IMG/VR virus record: IMGVR_UViG_3300030380_003904
Span: 1 to 22,181 of that record
DNA length: 22,181 nucleotides
From: a virus
Reading direction: 5' to 3' (one strand)
Shown piece after piece: positions 1 to 7,621 of this stretch. The stretch's first letter is position 1. Each line of letters starts with the position of its first letter. The notes beneath the pieces were generated by a model that saw only the letters and a program-made list of their open reading frames with translations, made no database searches and was not told the DNA's origin. Made by a program: the position numbers and the translations under genes.

Positions 1-1
1 G

Positions 2-415
2 GGTAATATATTTGGAGGTATAATCGGTAAAGTTGTTGAAAACGCCGAAGGTATACTAGATAAAGTAATAACTACAGATAAAGAAAGAGATGCTGCAAAG
101 CTAGCTATTAAAAAGCTAATGCTTGAAGCAGAAAAAGAAGCTTTTGCAAAAGAAGTTGAAGATCGCAAATCTGCACGTGATCTTTATAAAGACGATGCTA
201 TTATACAAAAAGTATTAGCAACGTTATTTACTGTAGCTTATTTTGGCATTACATTTGTAATGTTTAATTACTTTGTTACAAAATCAATAGAACTGGGTGA
301 ATTTGAAATTAGCTTCATATCAACAATATTTGGTGCTATGAGCGCTAAAGTAAATACAATAATAGACTTCTTCTTCGGCGGAAGTTCAAAGAAAAACGAA
401 CAAACTAATAAATAA
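2..415 (+). CDS. Holin-like membrane protein (GTA_holin_3TM type), 5' end outside window
   Basis: The frame is open from the first bases of the window, so this is the 3' part of a longer gene. The internal ATG at 119 is probably not the start. The visible part has a charged helical stretch rich in K, E, A and D (visible residues 20-65). Two hydrophobic segments follow, about visible residues 71-92 and 103-124, and then FFFGGSS and a short charged tail. This layout (amphipathic charged helix, two or more membrane spans, terminal FGGS-like motif) matches my recollection of the holin family described for gene transfer agents (GTA_holin_3TM). Such a protein would sit in the inner membrane and release or time the lysis enzyme. 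No endolysin is visible, but it could lie just upstream. It ends five bases before the next start, so the two genes are probably co-transcribed. The family call is by motif recall; another small phage membrane protein is possible. Confidence 0.6.
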   Translation, partial: GNIFGGIIGKVVENAEGILDKVITTDKERDAAKLAIKKLMLEAEKEAFAKEVEDRKSARDLYKDDAIIQKVLATLFTVAYFGITFVMFNYFVTKSIELGEFEISFISTIFGAMSAKVNTIIDFFFGGSSKKNEQTNK

Positions 416-420
416 ATAAA

Positions 421-789
421 ATGGGAATTAATTCAACAGAAGTAGCATACGGCTTTGGTCAAATGGGAACTATGTTTAATGATGGCACTGCTGTTATGAC
501 GCCACCAACAGGTAAAGTTTTTGTAGCTATAACATTCTTGGCAGACACTAAATTTAATAACTCTGCTTCAGGCTTAACAGCTGAAAATAATATTAGTAAC
601 GGTTTAGAGTGGGCTAACACTGGAGGTGCTGCGCATGACGCTGCGTTATCTCCTGATCTTGGAGAGTCTGGTGCTGGTGGAGAAATAGTGCCAAGCACGC
701 GGGTTTTTCCAAAAGGAGTTACTATATATGGTAGATACACTAAGCTAAGAATAACAGAAGGAGCTGTGTTAGCTTATTTAGGGAACTAA
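421..789 (+). CDS. Small putative virion protein, function unknown
   Basis: This 122-residue protein is rich in G, A, T and N, has no signal peptide or membrane span, and has short beta-strand-like runs such as KVFVAITFLADT (residues 32-43) and VTIYGRYTKLRI near the C-terminus. The N-terminal stretch around YGFGQMG and the TPPTGKVFVAI block look like a compact beta-rich protein of the kind often carried near tail-fibre genes in marine phages. That comparison is from memory and no function is known to me. The ATG follows an A-rich leader (AAATAAATAAA) with no Shine-Dalgarno, like other genes here. Its stop overlaps the ATG of the lectin-like gene (TAATG), so the two are translationally coupled and may act together at the virion surface. 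Confidence 0.6.
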   Translation: MGINSTEVAYGFGQMGTMFNDGTAVMTPPTGKVFVAITFLADTKFNNSASGLTAENNISNGLEWANTGGAAHDAALSPDLGESGAGGEIVPSTRVFPKGVTIYGRYTKLRITEGAVLAYLGN

Positions 790-1616
790 TGCTAGGACTA
801 GGTAATAGCATAACAGGTGGCGCAGCTTTAGCAGAAACTGTATTTGACTTACCGTCATTAGAGTTTCACGTAGATACCTTGCCCGGTAACGTTACTTCCG
901 CTACTGTTGGTAGTGAACTGTTAGTGTCTTCACTAACACCTATAGTTGGATCAGTTCAGCCTAGACAAGCTACTAACGCTAATAAGCCAACTCACGATAC
1001 TACTAATAATAAGCTTACTTTTGCGTTTGAATCTACTGGTAGTGATGTTCCATTTTTAGAAATGAACAGCGCGATTACTTTAACAGACGCTTTTACAATA
1101 GTATTCGCATTTGCTGCGGCTACTGACGGCTCACAAACTGACGGCGAGTCTAATATAGTAGGAAGCAATGTAGACGCAAACAATCACTCACATCTAGTAA
1201 TAAGAGGCGATGGTGGCGACGCTTTACAATTTGAATTAAGAGCTGATAGCAGCGCTAGTGGATCTAACTTATCAGACAAAGCGCCTGGTGATATGGGAGA
1301 AGGAAACTCTTTAACATTTCCCGCGCAAGTTTACGCTTTAACTAAATCTGCTGGCGCTAGCGCTACAGTCAAAATGTTTAGTTTTCTTCAAGGCTCGTTT
1401 GCAGAAGAAGGATCAAGCACTGCTTTTGACGAAGACATAGATTTTGTGATAACACAAATTGGTGGCGTAATGGGTGGAGCTTCAGCTGGATCAAATGATG
1501 TACAAGGAAACATGCATTTTTACGAGCTGTTAATATATAATGAACTTTTAACTCAAGCTCAAATACAAGAGTGCTTTGCGTTAGTTAAAGCTAAGCACGC
1601 AGATTTAAACGTATAA
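789..1616 (+). CDS. LamG/concanavalin-like lectin-domain protein, putative receptor-binding protein
   Basis: This 275-residue protein is rich in beta strands, S, A, T and D. Its C-terminal segment (FYELLIYNELLTQAQIQECF, about residues 243-262) has the typical last-strand pattern of LamG/concanavalin A-like jelly rolls: a beta strand with LxxYN, then LTxxQIQ before a short helix. An earlier strand pair (TDAFTIVFAFAA, about residues 98-109, and HSHLVIRGD, about 132-140) fits the same fold. In phages such domains are placed on tail fibres or capsid decorations and bind surface glycans. The start overlaps the stop of the upstream 122-residue gene by one base, and a repeat-rich leader follows the stop. 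The function is inferred from fold resemblance; a capsid decoration protein is an alternative to a tail receptor binder. Confidence 0.55.
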   Translation: MLGLGNSITGGAALAETVFDLPSLEFHVDTLPGNVTSATVGSELLVSSLTPIVGSVQPRQATNANKPTHDTTNNKLTFAFESTGSDVPFLEMNSAITLTDAFTIVFAFAAATDGSQTDGESNIVGSNVDANNHSHLVIRGDGGDALQFELRADSSASGSNLSDKAPGDMGEGNSLTFPAQVYALTKSAGASATVKMFSFLQGSFAEEGSSTAFDEDIDFVITQIGGVMGGASAGSNDVQGNMHFYELLIYNELLTQAQIQECFALVKAKHADLNV

Positions 1617-1652
1617 ACAATTAACAATTAACAATTAAATTAAATTAAATTA
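1617..1652 (+). repeat. Two short tandem repeats, ACAATTA x3 then AATTA x3, in a leader
   Basis: The gap between the lectin-like gene and the coiled-coil gene consists entirely of two abutting perfect repeats. ACAATTA occurs three times at 1617-1637. AATTA then occurs three times at 1638-1652, the last copy supplying the A of the ATG start. The stretch holds no gene and no hairpin. It supplies the A/T-rich, Shine-Dalgarno-free context seen at other starts here. Polymerase slippage could change its length. Confidence 0.85.
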
Positions 1653-1951
1653 TGGCAAAAGTAAAAACTCCTAAGAAAGAGAAAATGGTAGACCTTAAAC
1701 CTAAGGCAGAAAAAATTACAGACGAGCAATTACAAAAAGTTCAATCAATAGTTAACACTCTTAACAGAGCACAACTAGAGCTTGGTATGATGGAGACAAA
1801 AAAGCATACATTGCTTCATAATATTCAAGCTGTACAAGATCAATTAACTTTACTACAATCAGAGTTTGAAAAAGAATATGGCACTGTAAATATTAATATT
1901 CAAACTGGAGAAATAGACTACACGGATGGCGAAGCTGATAAGAAAAATTAG
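1652..1951 (+). CDS. Small coiled-coil protein, unknown function
   Basis: This 99-residue protein has a lysine-rich N-terminus (residues 1-20). A long predicted amphipathic helix pair follows (about residues 22-76), with heptad-like hydrophobics in EQLQKVQSIVNTLNRAQLEL and the second helix around LLHNIQAVQDQLTLLQSEF. The tail is short and beta-like (VNINIQTGEIDY) and then acidic. The helix-turn-helix coiled-coil shape recalls prefoldin-like or small structural proteins, but I do not recognise a defined family and assign no function. It is the first of four small genes leading to the terminase, and its 3' end overlaps the next start by 26 bases. Confidence 0.65.
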   Translation: MAKVKTPKKEKMVDLKPKAEKITDEQLQKVQSIVNTLNRAQLELGMMETKKHTLLHNIQAVQDQLTLLQSEFEKEYGTVNINIQTGEIDYTDGEADKKN

Positions 1952-2147
1952 CATAGGCAAAGATTACAAAAATGAAGCTATGCACTATGCCGTTGGACAA
2001 GAAGTTTACGGTGGTCATACTATTTGTGATATTATAGAAGAAAAAGATAAATTCTCTGTGTATATTAGAAAAAACAAAGACGTATTACCTTGGAAAGACT
2101 TTAATAAAAACATGGCTGTTTCAGTCGAATACAACTTAGAGTATTAG
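1926..2147 (+). CDS. Hypothetical 73-residue protein
   Basis: This is a small basic protein with alternating beta-strand-like runs (GQEVYGGHTICDIIEE, residues 24-39, and KFSVYIRKN, about 42-50). It could form a small beta-barrel of SH3 or Tudor type, but that is only an impression. The ATG lies inside the 3' end of the preceding gene (26 bases shared, different frame), and no later in-frame start retains the conserved-looking beginning. Its stop TAG shares its last base with the GTG start of the next gene, so all three are tightly coupled. No function can be given. Confidence 0.55.
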   Translation: MAKLIRKISIGKDYKNEAMHYAVGQEVYGGHTICDIIEEKDKFSVYIRKNKDVLPWKDFNKNMAVSVEYNLEY

Positions 2148-2728
2148 TGAAAGCTACACATGGTTTTGTAATAGAGCCGTTAGGCGATAGATACAACAAT
2201 GTAAAAAAAGTTGGCGATTCAGAGTTAATATTAAATTCTGAAATATTTAACCACGAGTTTGTAAATAGACAGGCCGTGGTTAAAGCTACGCCTACTGCTT
2301 TCGATACAAAAATAAAAGTTGGAGATATTGTTATTGTACATCACAATGTGTTTAGAAGATGGCACGATATGCAAGGCAACGAAAAGAACAGTAAAGCTTT
2401 TTTTGATGAGAATACTTACATAGTCACTCAAGATCAAATATTCCTTTATAAGTCAAAAGACAAATGGAAAGCTTGCGATGGTTATTGTTTTGTTCAACCT
2501 ATAAAACAAAGAAATAATCTTGCTGAAGAAAAAGAAGAGCAATGCATAGGTATTGTTAAATATACAGACGGTGTAAATGAGGTTGGTGAGCTTGTTGGCT
2601 TTACACCTTTTTCAACATACGAGTTTATAATAGACAATACTAAGCTATATCGCGTTTTAAATAAATTTATTACAATTAAATATGAGTATCAAGGAGACGA
2701 AGAAGCGTATAATCCTAGCTGGGCGTAA
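2147..2728 (+). CDS. Tandem GroES-like (co-chaperonin-like) protein
   Basis: The 193-residue protein starts at a GTG that overlaps the upstream stop by one base. The first half follows the GroES plan: VIEPLGDRY near residue 10 (compare IRPLHDRV), then a mobile-loop-like stretch, KVGDIVIV at residues 57-64 (compare VKVGDIVIF), and NTYIVTQDQIFLY at 89-101 (compare EVLIMSESDILAI). The second half appears to repeat the plan: YCFVQPI at 113-119, GIVKYTDG at 135-142, GELVGFTP at 147-154 and LYRVLNKFITIKY at 167-179. GroES caps the GroEL chaperonin, and phage T4 gp31 is a phage-coded co-chaperonin needed for capsid folding. Here the gene lies just upstream of the terminase and head genes, which suits a capsid-folding role. 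I see no clear IVL-type hydrophobic tripeptide in the mobile loop, so GroEL binding is uncertain. Confidence 0.5.
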   Translation: MKATHGFVIEPLGDRYNNVKKVGDSELILNSEIFNHEFVNRQAVVKATPTAFDTKIKVGDIVIVHHNVFRRWHDMQGNEKNSKAFFDENTYIVTQDQIFLYKSKDKWKACDGYCFVQPIKQRNNLAEEKEEQCIGIVKYTDGVNEVGELVGFTPFSTYEFIIDNTKLYRVLNKFITIKYEYQGDEEAYNPSWA

Positions 2729-2960
2729 GGCTGTTGATGAATTAATCAAAGTTGCTCAAGAGCAGATTATTACTAATACCGAAGATGATGTTTCTGCTGA
2801 TAGACTTAAAAACGCGGCGGCTACTAAAAAGCTAGCTATATTTGATGCTTTTGAAATACTTAACCGTATACAAGAAGAAGAAAATATATTAGAAGGTAAA
2901 GAACCTGAAGATAAAAAAGAGAGAGTGTTTAAAGGATTTGCTGAAGGAAGATCTAAGTAA
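2682..2960 (+). CDS. terS: Putative terminase small subunit
   Basis: This 92-residue, mostly helical, charged protein has residues 10-60 forming two or three helices (RKAVDELIKVAQEQI, then SADRLKNAAATKKLAIFDAFEILNRIQEEE) and ends in a basic tail (GFAEGRSK). The ATG lies 47 bases inside the preceding gene, and the stop overlaps the start of the large terminase (TAATG). Small terminases are short helical DNA-binding proteins that recognise packaging sites and regulate the large subunit, and they are normally encoded directly upstream of it. The call rests on position, size and helical character. It is shorter than many small terminases, so an unrelated small protein is possible. Confidence 0.5.
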   Translation: MSIKETKKRIILAGRKAVDELIKVAQEQIITNTEDDVSADRLKNAAATKKLAIFDAFEILNRIQEEENILEGKEPEDKKERVFKGFAEGRSK

Positions 2961-5173
2961 TGTACGAACAAACGCTATATAAAATTGTTGAACCTGTTAA
3001 GAAGACAACTATAAGTCGACTTAATAAATCTAAAAAATGGGAATATGGATATAATAAAGAACATGATATTGTCGTTATTAGCAAAACTGGAAAAATTGGA
3101 CAAGTGGTGGAGATTCAAGGTTTGCGAATTGGGTTGCCGTCTGAACCGAAATCAGTGCACGTGTCAGCCAAAAGAAAATGGCAAAGGTTAGAATACCCTA
3201 AAGAGTTAGGTAAATTAAAAAATATATTTGATTGGAGAGCATATCCAGAAGAAGCTAAAGAGCAGTGGTATGACTATATAGATGAAGAGTTTAAACGTCG
3301 CGACGAAGGCTTTTGGTTTATGAACAATAATGAACCTACATATATAACAGGCAGTCATTATATGTATCTTCAATGGAGTAAAATAGATGTTGGTGCTCCT
3401 GATTTTAGAGAGGCTAACAGGTTGTTCTTTATATTCTGGGAAGCTTGTAAAGCAGACAAACGCTGCTACGGTATGTGTTATTTAAAAAACAGACGTAGTG
3501 GTTTTTCTTTTATGAGCTCAGCTGAAACCGTTAACTTAGCTACTATATCGAGTGACTCTAGATATGGAATACTATCTAAAAGTGGTGGTGATGCTAAAAA
3601 AATGTTTACCGACAAGGTTGTACCAATATCTGTTAACTATCCGTTTTTCTTTAAACCGATACAAGACGGTATGGACAGACCTAAAAGTGAACTTGCTTAT
3701 AGGGTTCCTGCAAGTAAGTTTACGCGTAGAAAAATTACTGCGAACGAAAAGCAGGAAGAGTTGGTTGGACTTGATACTACTATTGACTGGAAAAACACTG
3801 GAGACAACAGTTATGATGGTGAAAAGCTCAACCTGCTAGTACACGATGAAAGTGGTAAGTGGGAAAGACCTGATAATATTCTAAACAACTGGCGGGTAAC
3901 TAAAACTTGTTTAAGGCTAGGTGCTCGTATAGTTGGTAAATGCATGATGGGATCAACGAGTAACGCTCTTGATAAAGGTGGAGATAATTTTAAAAAACTG
4001 TACAATGACTCAAATGTCACTTCTAGAAACCGCAATGGACAAACAAAGTCTGGTTTATATTCTTTGTTTATCCCAATGGAGTGGAACTATGAAGGATTTA
4101 TTGACGAGTACGGACAACCTGTATTTAATAACCCAGATCATGATGTATACGGACCCGACGGTGAATTAATTGACTATGGTATAATTGATCATTGGAATAA
4201 CGAAGCTGACGGGTTAAAAGGAGATCAAGACGGTTTAAATGAATTTTATCGTCAGTTTCCAAGAACTGAAGAACATGCTTTCAGAGATGAAGCAAAAAAT
4301 AGTATATTTAATTTAGTTAAGATATACGAGCAAATAGATTACAATGAAGGTATAGGTAATGATAACGCTATTACTACCGGCAACTTTCAATGGTTAAATG
4401 GTATTAAGGATAGTAGTGTTATATTTTATCCTAACGCACAAGGTAGGTTTAAAATAAGCTGGGTGCCGCCAAGTCATTTGCAGAATAAGATAATAGTAAA
4501 AAATGGAGTTAAATATCCTGGTAACGAACACGTTGGAGCTTTTGGTTGTGACAGCTACGACATTAGTGGTACTGTTGGTGGCAAAGGTTCTAAAGGATCG
4601 CTACATGGATTAACTAAGTTTTCTATGGAAGACGCTCCACCAAACCATATGTTCTTAGAATATATAGCTAGACCACAAACTGCAGACATATTTTTTGAAG
4701 ATGTATTAATGGCGTTAGTATTTTACGGCATGCCTTTACTTGCAGAGAATAATAAGCCAAGACTGCTTTATTATTTAAAGCGTAGAGGTTACAGAGGCTT
4801 TAGTATGAATAGACCAGATAGAGCTTGGAATAAATTATCTGTTACTGAAAAAGAAATAGGTGGTATACCAAACTCTAGTGAAGATATTAAGCAAGCTCAT
4901 GCGGCTGCTATTGAAATGTATATACAAGAACATGTTGGCCACAAAGGCGATGGAGTGTATGGAAATATATATTTTAATGAAACGCTGAACGACTGGTCTA
5001 GGTTTGATATAAATAAAAGAACTAAGTTTGATGCAACTATAAGCTCAGGTTTAGCTATAATGGCTTGCAACAGACACCTTTACACACCAACAGCAACAAG
5101 AATAAAACCAAAATTAAACATAAACGTATCAACATACGATAATAAAGGATATACATCTACAATAATAAAATAA
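2960..5173 (+). CDS. terL: Terminase large subunit (packaging ATPase and nuclease)
   Basis: This 737-residue protein is the motor that translocates phage DNA into the prohead and cuts it. The ATPase half shows a degenerate Walker A (KNRRSGFS, residues 176-183), a Walker B (LLVHDE, 292-297, with D296 and the catalytic E297) and a coupling motif (MMGSTSN, 329-335). The nuclease half has the RNase H-like acidic triad candidates D531 (FGCDSYD), E596 (LLAENN) and D691 (KFDATISSG). The N-terminal extension of about 120 residues before the ATPase core and the overall length resemble the large terminases of crAss-like and related podoviruses more than the shorter T7 or lambda types. The ATG overlaps the upstream stop by one base, and the portal starts three bases after the stop. 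Confidence 0.93.
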   Translation: MYEQTLYKIVEPVKKTTISRLNKSKKWEYGYNKEHDIVVISKTGKIGQVVEIQGLRIGLPSEPKSVHVSAKRKWQRLEYPKELGKLKNIFDWRAYPEEAKEQWYDYIDEEFKRRDEGFWFMNNNEPTYITGSHYMYLQWSKIDVGAPDFREANRLFFIFWEACKADKRCYGMCYLKNRRSGFSFMSSAETVNLATISSDSRYGILSKSGGDAKKMFTDKVVPISVNYPFFFKPIQDGMDRPKSELAYRVPASKFTRRKITANEKQEELVGLDTTIDWKNTGDNSYDGEKLNLLVHDESGKWERPDNILNNWRVTKTCLRLGARIVGKCMMGSTSNALDKGGDNFKKLYNDSNVTSRNRNGQTKSGLYSLFIPMEWNYEGFIDEYGQPVFNNPDHDVYGPDGELIDYGIIDHWNNEADGLKGDQDGLNEFYRQFPRTEEHAFRDEAKNSIFNLVKIYEQIDYNEGIGNDNAITTGNFQWLNGIKDSSVIFYPNAQGRFKISWVPPSHLQNKIIVKNGVKYPGNEHVGAFGCDSYDISGTVGGKGSKGSLHGLTKFSMEDAPPNHMFLEYIARPQTADIFFEDVLMALVFYGMPLLAENNKPRLLYYLKRRGYRGFSMNRPDRAWNKLSVTEKEIGGIPNSSEDIKQAHAAAIEMYIQEHVGHKGDGVYGNIYFNETLNDWSRFDINKRTKFDATISSGLAIMACNRHLYTPTATRIKPKLNINVSTYDNKGYTSTIIK

Positions 5174-5176
5174 AAT

Positions 5177-7600
5177 ATGGCAGAGTCTGTTATAAAAAGT
5201 TATTTTCCAAGTCAAGTAGTTAGCGATGCTGAAAAGTTAAGCTATGACTACGGTTTAAAGGTTGCTAAAGCAATAGAGACAGAGTGGTTTTACGATGATA
5301 GAAGGCACACTAGATATGATGCAAACTTTAACAATTTTCACAAGTTAAGATTATACGCTAGAGGCGAGCAGCCAATACAAAAATATAAAGATGAACTGTC
5401 TATAAACGGTGACTTAAGTTATTTAAACTTAGACTGGACGCCAGTTCCAATTATTCCAAAGTTTGTTGATATTGTAGTAAATGGTATAGCTGATAGAGCA
5501 TTTGATATAAAAGCGTACTCTCAAGATCCATATGGCGTAGCTAAAAGAACTGAGTATATGGAAAGTGTACTTGGTGATATGGCTACAAAAGAGATGAATG
5601 ACTTTGCTGCTCAAGAGTTTGGTATTAACTTGTACCAAAACGATCCTGAAAAGTTACCAGAAACACAAGAAGAACTAGAGCTTCACATGCAGCTAACATA
5701 CAAGCAAGCTGTAGAAATAGCAGAAGAACAAGCTATCAACGTATTACTAGAAGGTAATAATTACGATTTAATAAAAAGACAATTATACTATGATTTAACA
5801 GTATTAGGTATTGCTGCTGTTAAAAGTAATTTTACAACATCTGAAGGCGTTACTGTAGAGTATGTAGATCCAGCTGATTTAGTTTATTCATATACTGAAT
5901 CTCCTTATTTTGACGATATATATTACGTAGGTGAAATTAAAACAATACCTATAAATGAATTAGCAAAGCAGTTTCCTCATTTAACTCAAGAAGATTTAGA
6001 AGAAATACAACAAACAGGTTATTCTCAAAAATCTAATTATCATAGCTCAGGGCCAAGGTATCAAGATGTAGATAATAACAAAGTTCAAGTTTTATATTTT
6101 AATTATAAAACTTACATGAATGAAGTTTATAAAGTTAAAGAAACAGGTAGCGGTGCAGACAAGCTCATAGAAAAAGATGATAGCTTTAATCCTCCAGCAG
6201 ACGTTGAAGGTAATTTTTCTAAACTTGAAAGAGCAATAGAAACTTTATATGAAGGCGCTTTAATATTAGGTACTAATAAGCTGCTTAAGTGGGAGATGTC
6301 AGAAAACATGATGCGCCCTAAAAGTAACTTTACTAAAGTAAAAATGAACTATAGTATTGTTGCGCCACGAATGTATAAAGGTAAAATTGAATCATTAGTG
6401 AAACGTATCACAGGCTTTGCCGATATGATACAGTTGACACACTTAAAGCTACAACAAGTAATGTCGCGTATGGTGCCTGATGGTGTTTATTTAGACGCTG
6501 ATGGTTTAGCTGAAGTTGACTTAGGTAATGGTACAAACTATAATCCGCAGGAAGCTCTAAACATGTTCTTCCAAACAGGTAGTGTTATTGGTAGATCATT
6601 TACTCAAGAAGGCGACATGAATCCAGGTAAAGTACCTATTCAAGAAATAACATCTGGATCTGGCGGTAATAAAATACAAGCGTTAATAGGTAATTATAAC
6701 TATTACTTGCAAATGATACGTGACGTGACCGGGCTTAACGAAGCTCGTGATGGTAGCATGCCTGATGAAAGAGCTTTAGTTGGCGTGCAAAAACTAGCAG
6801 CTGCAAATAGTAATACAGCAACAAGACATATATTAAACTCAGGGCTATTCTTGACGGCGGAGATATGTGAGTGCTTATCTCTTAGAATATCTGATATTAT
6901 AGAGTATTCACCTACAAAAGAAGCGTTTATACAAAGTATAGGCGTACACAATGTTGCTACGCTACAAGAAATGTCTGAGCTACATTTATATGACTTTGGT
7001 ATATTTTTAGAGTTAGCACCTGACGAAGAACAAAAAGCTATACTTGAGAACAACATACAGCAAGCATTAGCGCAAAAGATAATAGATCTTGAAGACGCTA
7101 TAGATCTTAGAGATATTAAAAATATTAAGCTAGCTAATCAGCTACTTAAAATACGTAGAGGTAAAAAGCTGAAGAGAGATCAGATGATGCAGCAGCAGAA
7201 CATACAAGCTCAAGCTCAAGCTAATACGCAAGCTCAAGAAGCGCAAGCGCAACTTGAAATACAAAAGCAACAAGCTTTAAAACAAGCGGAGGCTCAGCTA
7301 GCTCAAATGCAAGCGCAGCTTGATGCTCAGAAAATGCAAGCCGATGCAGCGTTAAAAGCTCAGTTAATGGAACAAGAGTTTCAATATAACATGCAGTTAA
7401 GAGCAATGGACTCTGCTAATTTAAAAGCTAGAGAAGATGCTAAAGAAAATAGAAAAGACGAAAGAACTAAAATACAAGCTTCACAACAAAGTGAACTTAT
7501 AGATCAACGTCAATCAGGCAAACCACCTAAAAACTTTGAATCTTCAGGTAATGATATACTTGGAGGTGGATTTGATTTAGGTGCTTTTGAACCTAAATAA
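5177..7600 (+). CDS. Portal protein
   Basis: This 807-residue protein would form the dodecameric ring at one head vertex through which DNA passes. Support comes from position (directly after the large terminase, before the scaffold and capsid genes), size, and the N-terminal block PIIPKFVDIVVNGIADRAFD (about residues 88-107), which resembles the corresponding region of large podovirus portals. The middle part is mixed alpha/beta, with a likely long stem helix near MYKGKIESLVKRITGFADMI. Residues from about 665 to 770 are a continuous Q-, A- and K-rich helix suited to a portal barrel/crown coiled coil that projects into the capsid. The leader AAT-ATG lacks a Shine-Dalgarno. The length is close to portals of crAss-like phages. 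Confidence 0.88.
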   Translation: MAESVIKSYFPSQVVSDAEKLSYDYGLKVAKAIETEWFYDDRRHTRYDANFNNFHKLRLYARGEQPIQKYKDELSINGDLSYLNLDWTPVPIIPKFVDIVVNGIADRAFDIKAYSQDPYGVAKRTEYMESVLGDMATKEMNDFAAQEFGINLYQNDPEKLPETQEELELHMQLTYKQAVEIAEEQAINVLLEGNNYDLIKRQLYYDLTVLGIAAVKSNFTTSEGVTVEYVDPADLVYSYTESPYFDDIYYVGEIKTIPINELAKQFPHLTQEDLEEIQQTGYSQKSNYHSSGPRYQDVDNNKVQVLYFNYKTYMNEVYKVKETGSGADKLIEKDDSFNPPADVEGNFSKLERAIETLYEGALILGTNKLLKWEMSENMMRPKSNFTKVKMNYSIVAPRMYKGKIESLVKRITGFADMIQLTHLKLQQVMSRMVPDGVYLDADGLAEVDLGNGTNYNPQEALNMFFQTGSVIGRSFTQEGDMNPGKVPIQEITSGSGGNKIQALIGNYNYYLQMIRDVTGLNEARDGSMPDERALVGVQKLAAANSNTATRHILNSGLFLTAEICECLSLRISDIIEYSPTKEAFIQSIGVHNVATLQEMSELHLYDFGIFLELAPDEEQKAILENNIQQALAQKIIDLEDAIDLRDIKNIKLANQLLKIRRGKKLKRDQMMQQQNIQAQAQANTQAQEAQAQLEIQKQQALKQAEAQLAQMQAQLDAQKMQADAALKAQLMEQEFQYNMQLRAMDSANLKAREDAKENRKDERTKIQASQQSELIDQRQSGKPPKNFESSGNDILGGGFDLGAFEPK

Positions 7601-7621
7601 TTAATTATATAATATTTTATC
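7601..7621 (+). promoter_or_regulatory. A/T leader with possible -10 box (TATAAT) before scaffold gene
   Basis: This short gap contains TATAAT at 7608-7613, with a weak TTGAAC at 7587-7592 (15-base spacing) inside the portal gene. The leader ends TTTATC-ATG. A promoter raising scaffold and capsid expression would make sense, but in such A/T-rich DNA the match could be chance, and a Bacteroidota-type promoter would look different. Confidence 0.2.

Noticed and set aside
119-415. ATG at 119 as the true start of the holin-like gene
   Set aside because: The frame continues without a stop to the window edge and the upstream residues have the same charged helical character, so the gene most likely begins outside the window.
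459-740. Open frame on the - strand opposite the 122-residue gene
   Set aside because: Lies entirely antisense to a better-supported + strand gene in a compact one-directional operon; its translation has no domain-like features.
3552-3839. Alternative + strand frames within the large terminase (also 3969-4169)
   Set aside because: They overlap ATPase motifs of the terminase in another frame and have no plausible start context or protein features.
6703-7056. 117-codon open frame on the - strand within the portal gene
   Set aside because: Shadow of the portal coding sequence; serine- and cysteine-rich translation with no start context and no neighbours on that strand.
7200-7340. Repetitive DNA (CAAGCTCAAG-like units) as a mobile or regulatory repeat
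   Set aside because: The repetition reflects the Q/A-rich helix at the portal C-terminus and stays in frame; it is protein low complexity, not a DNA element.
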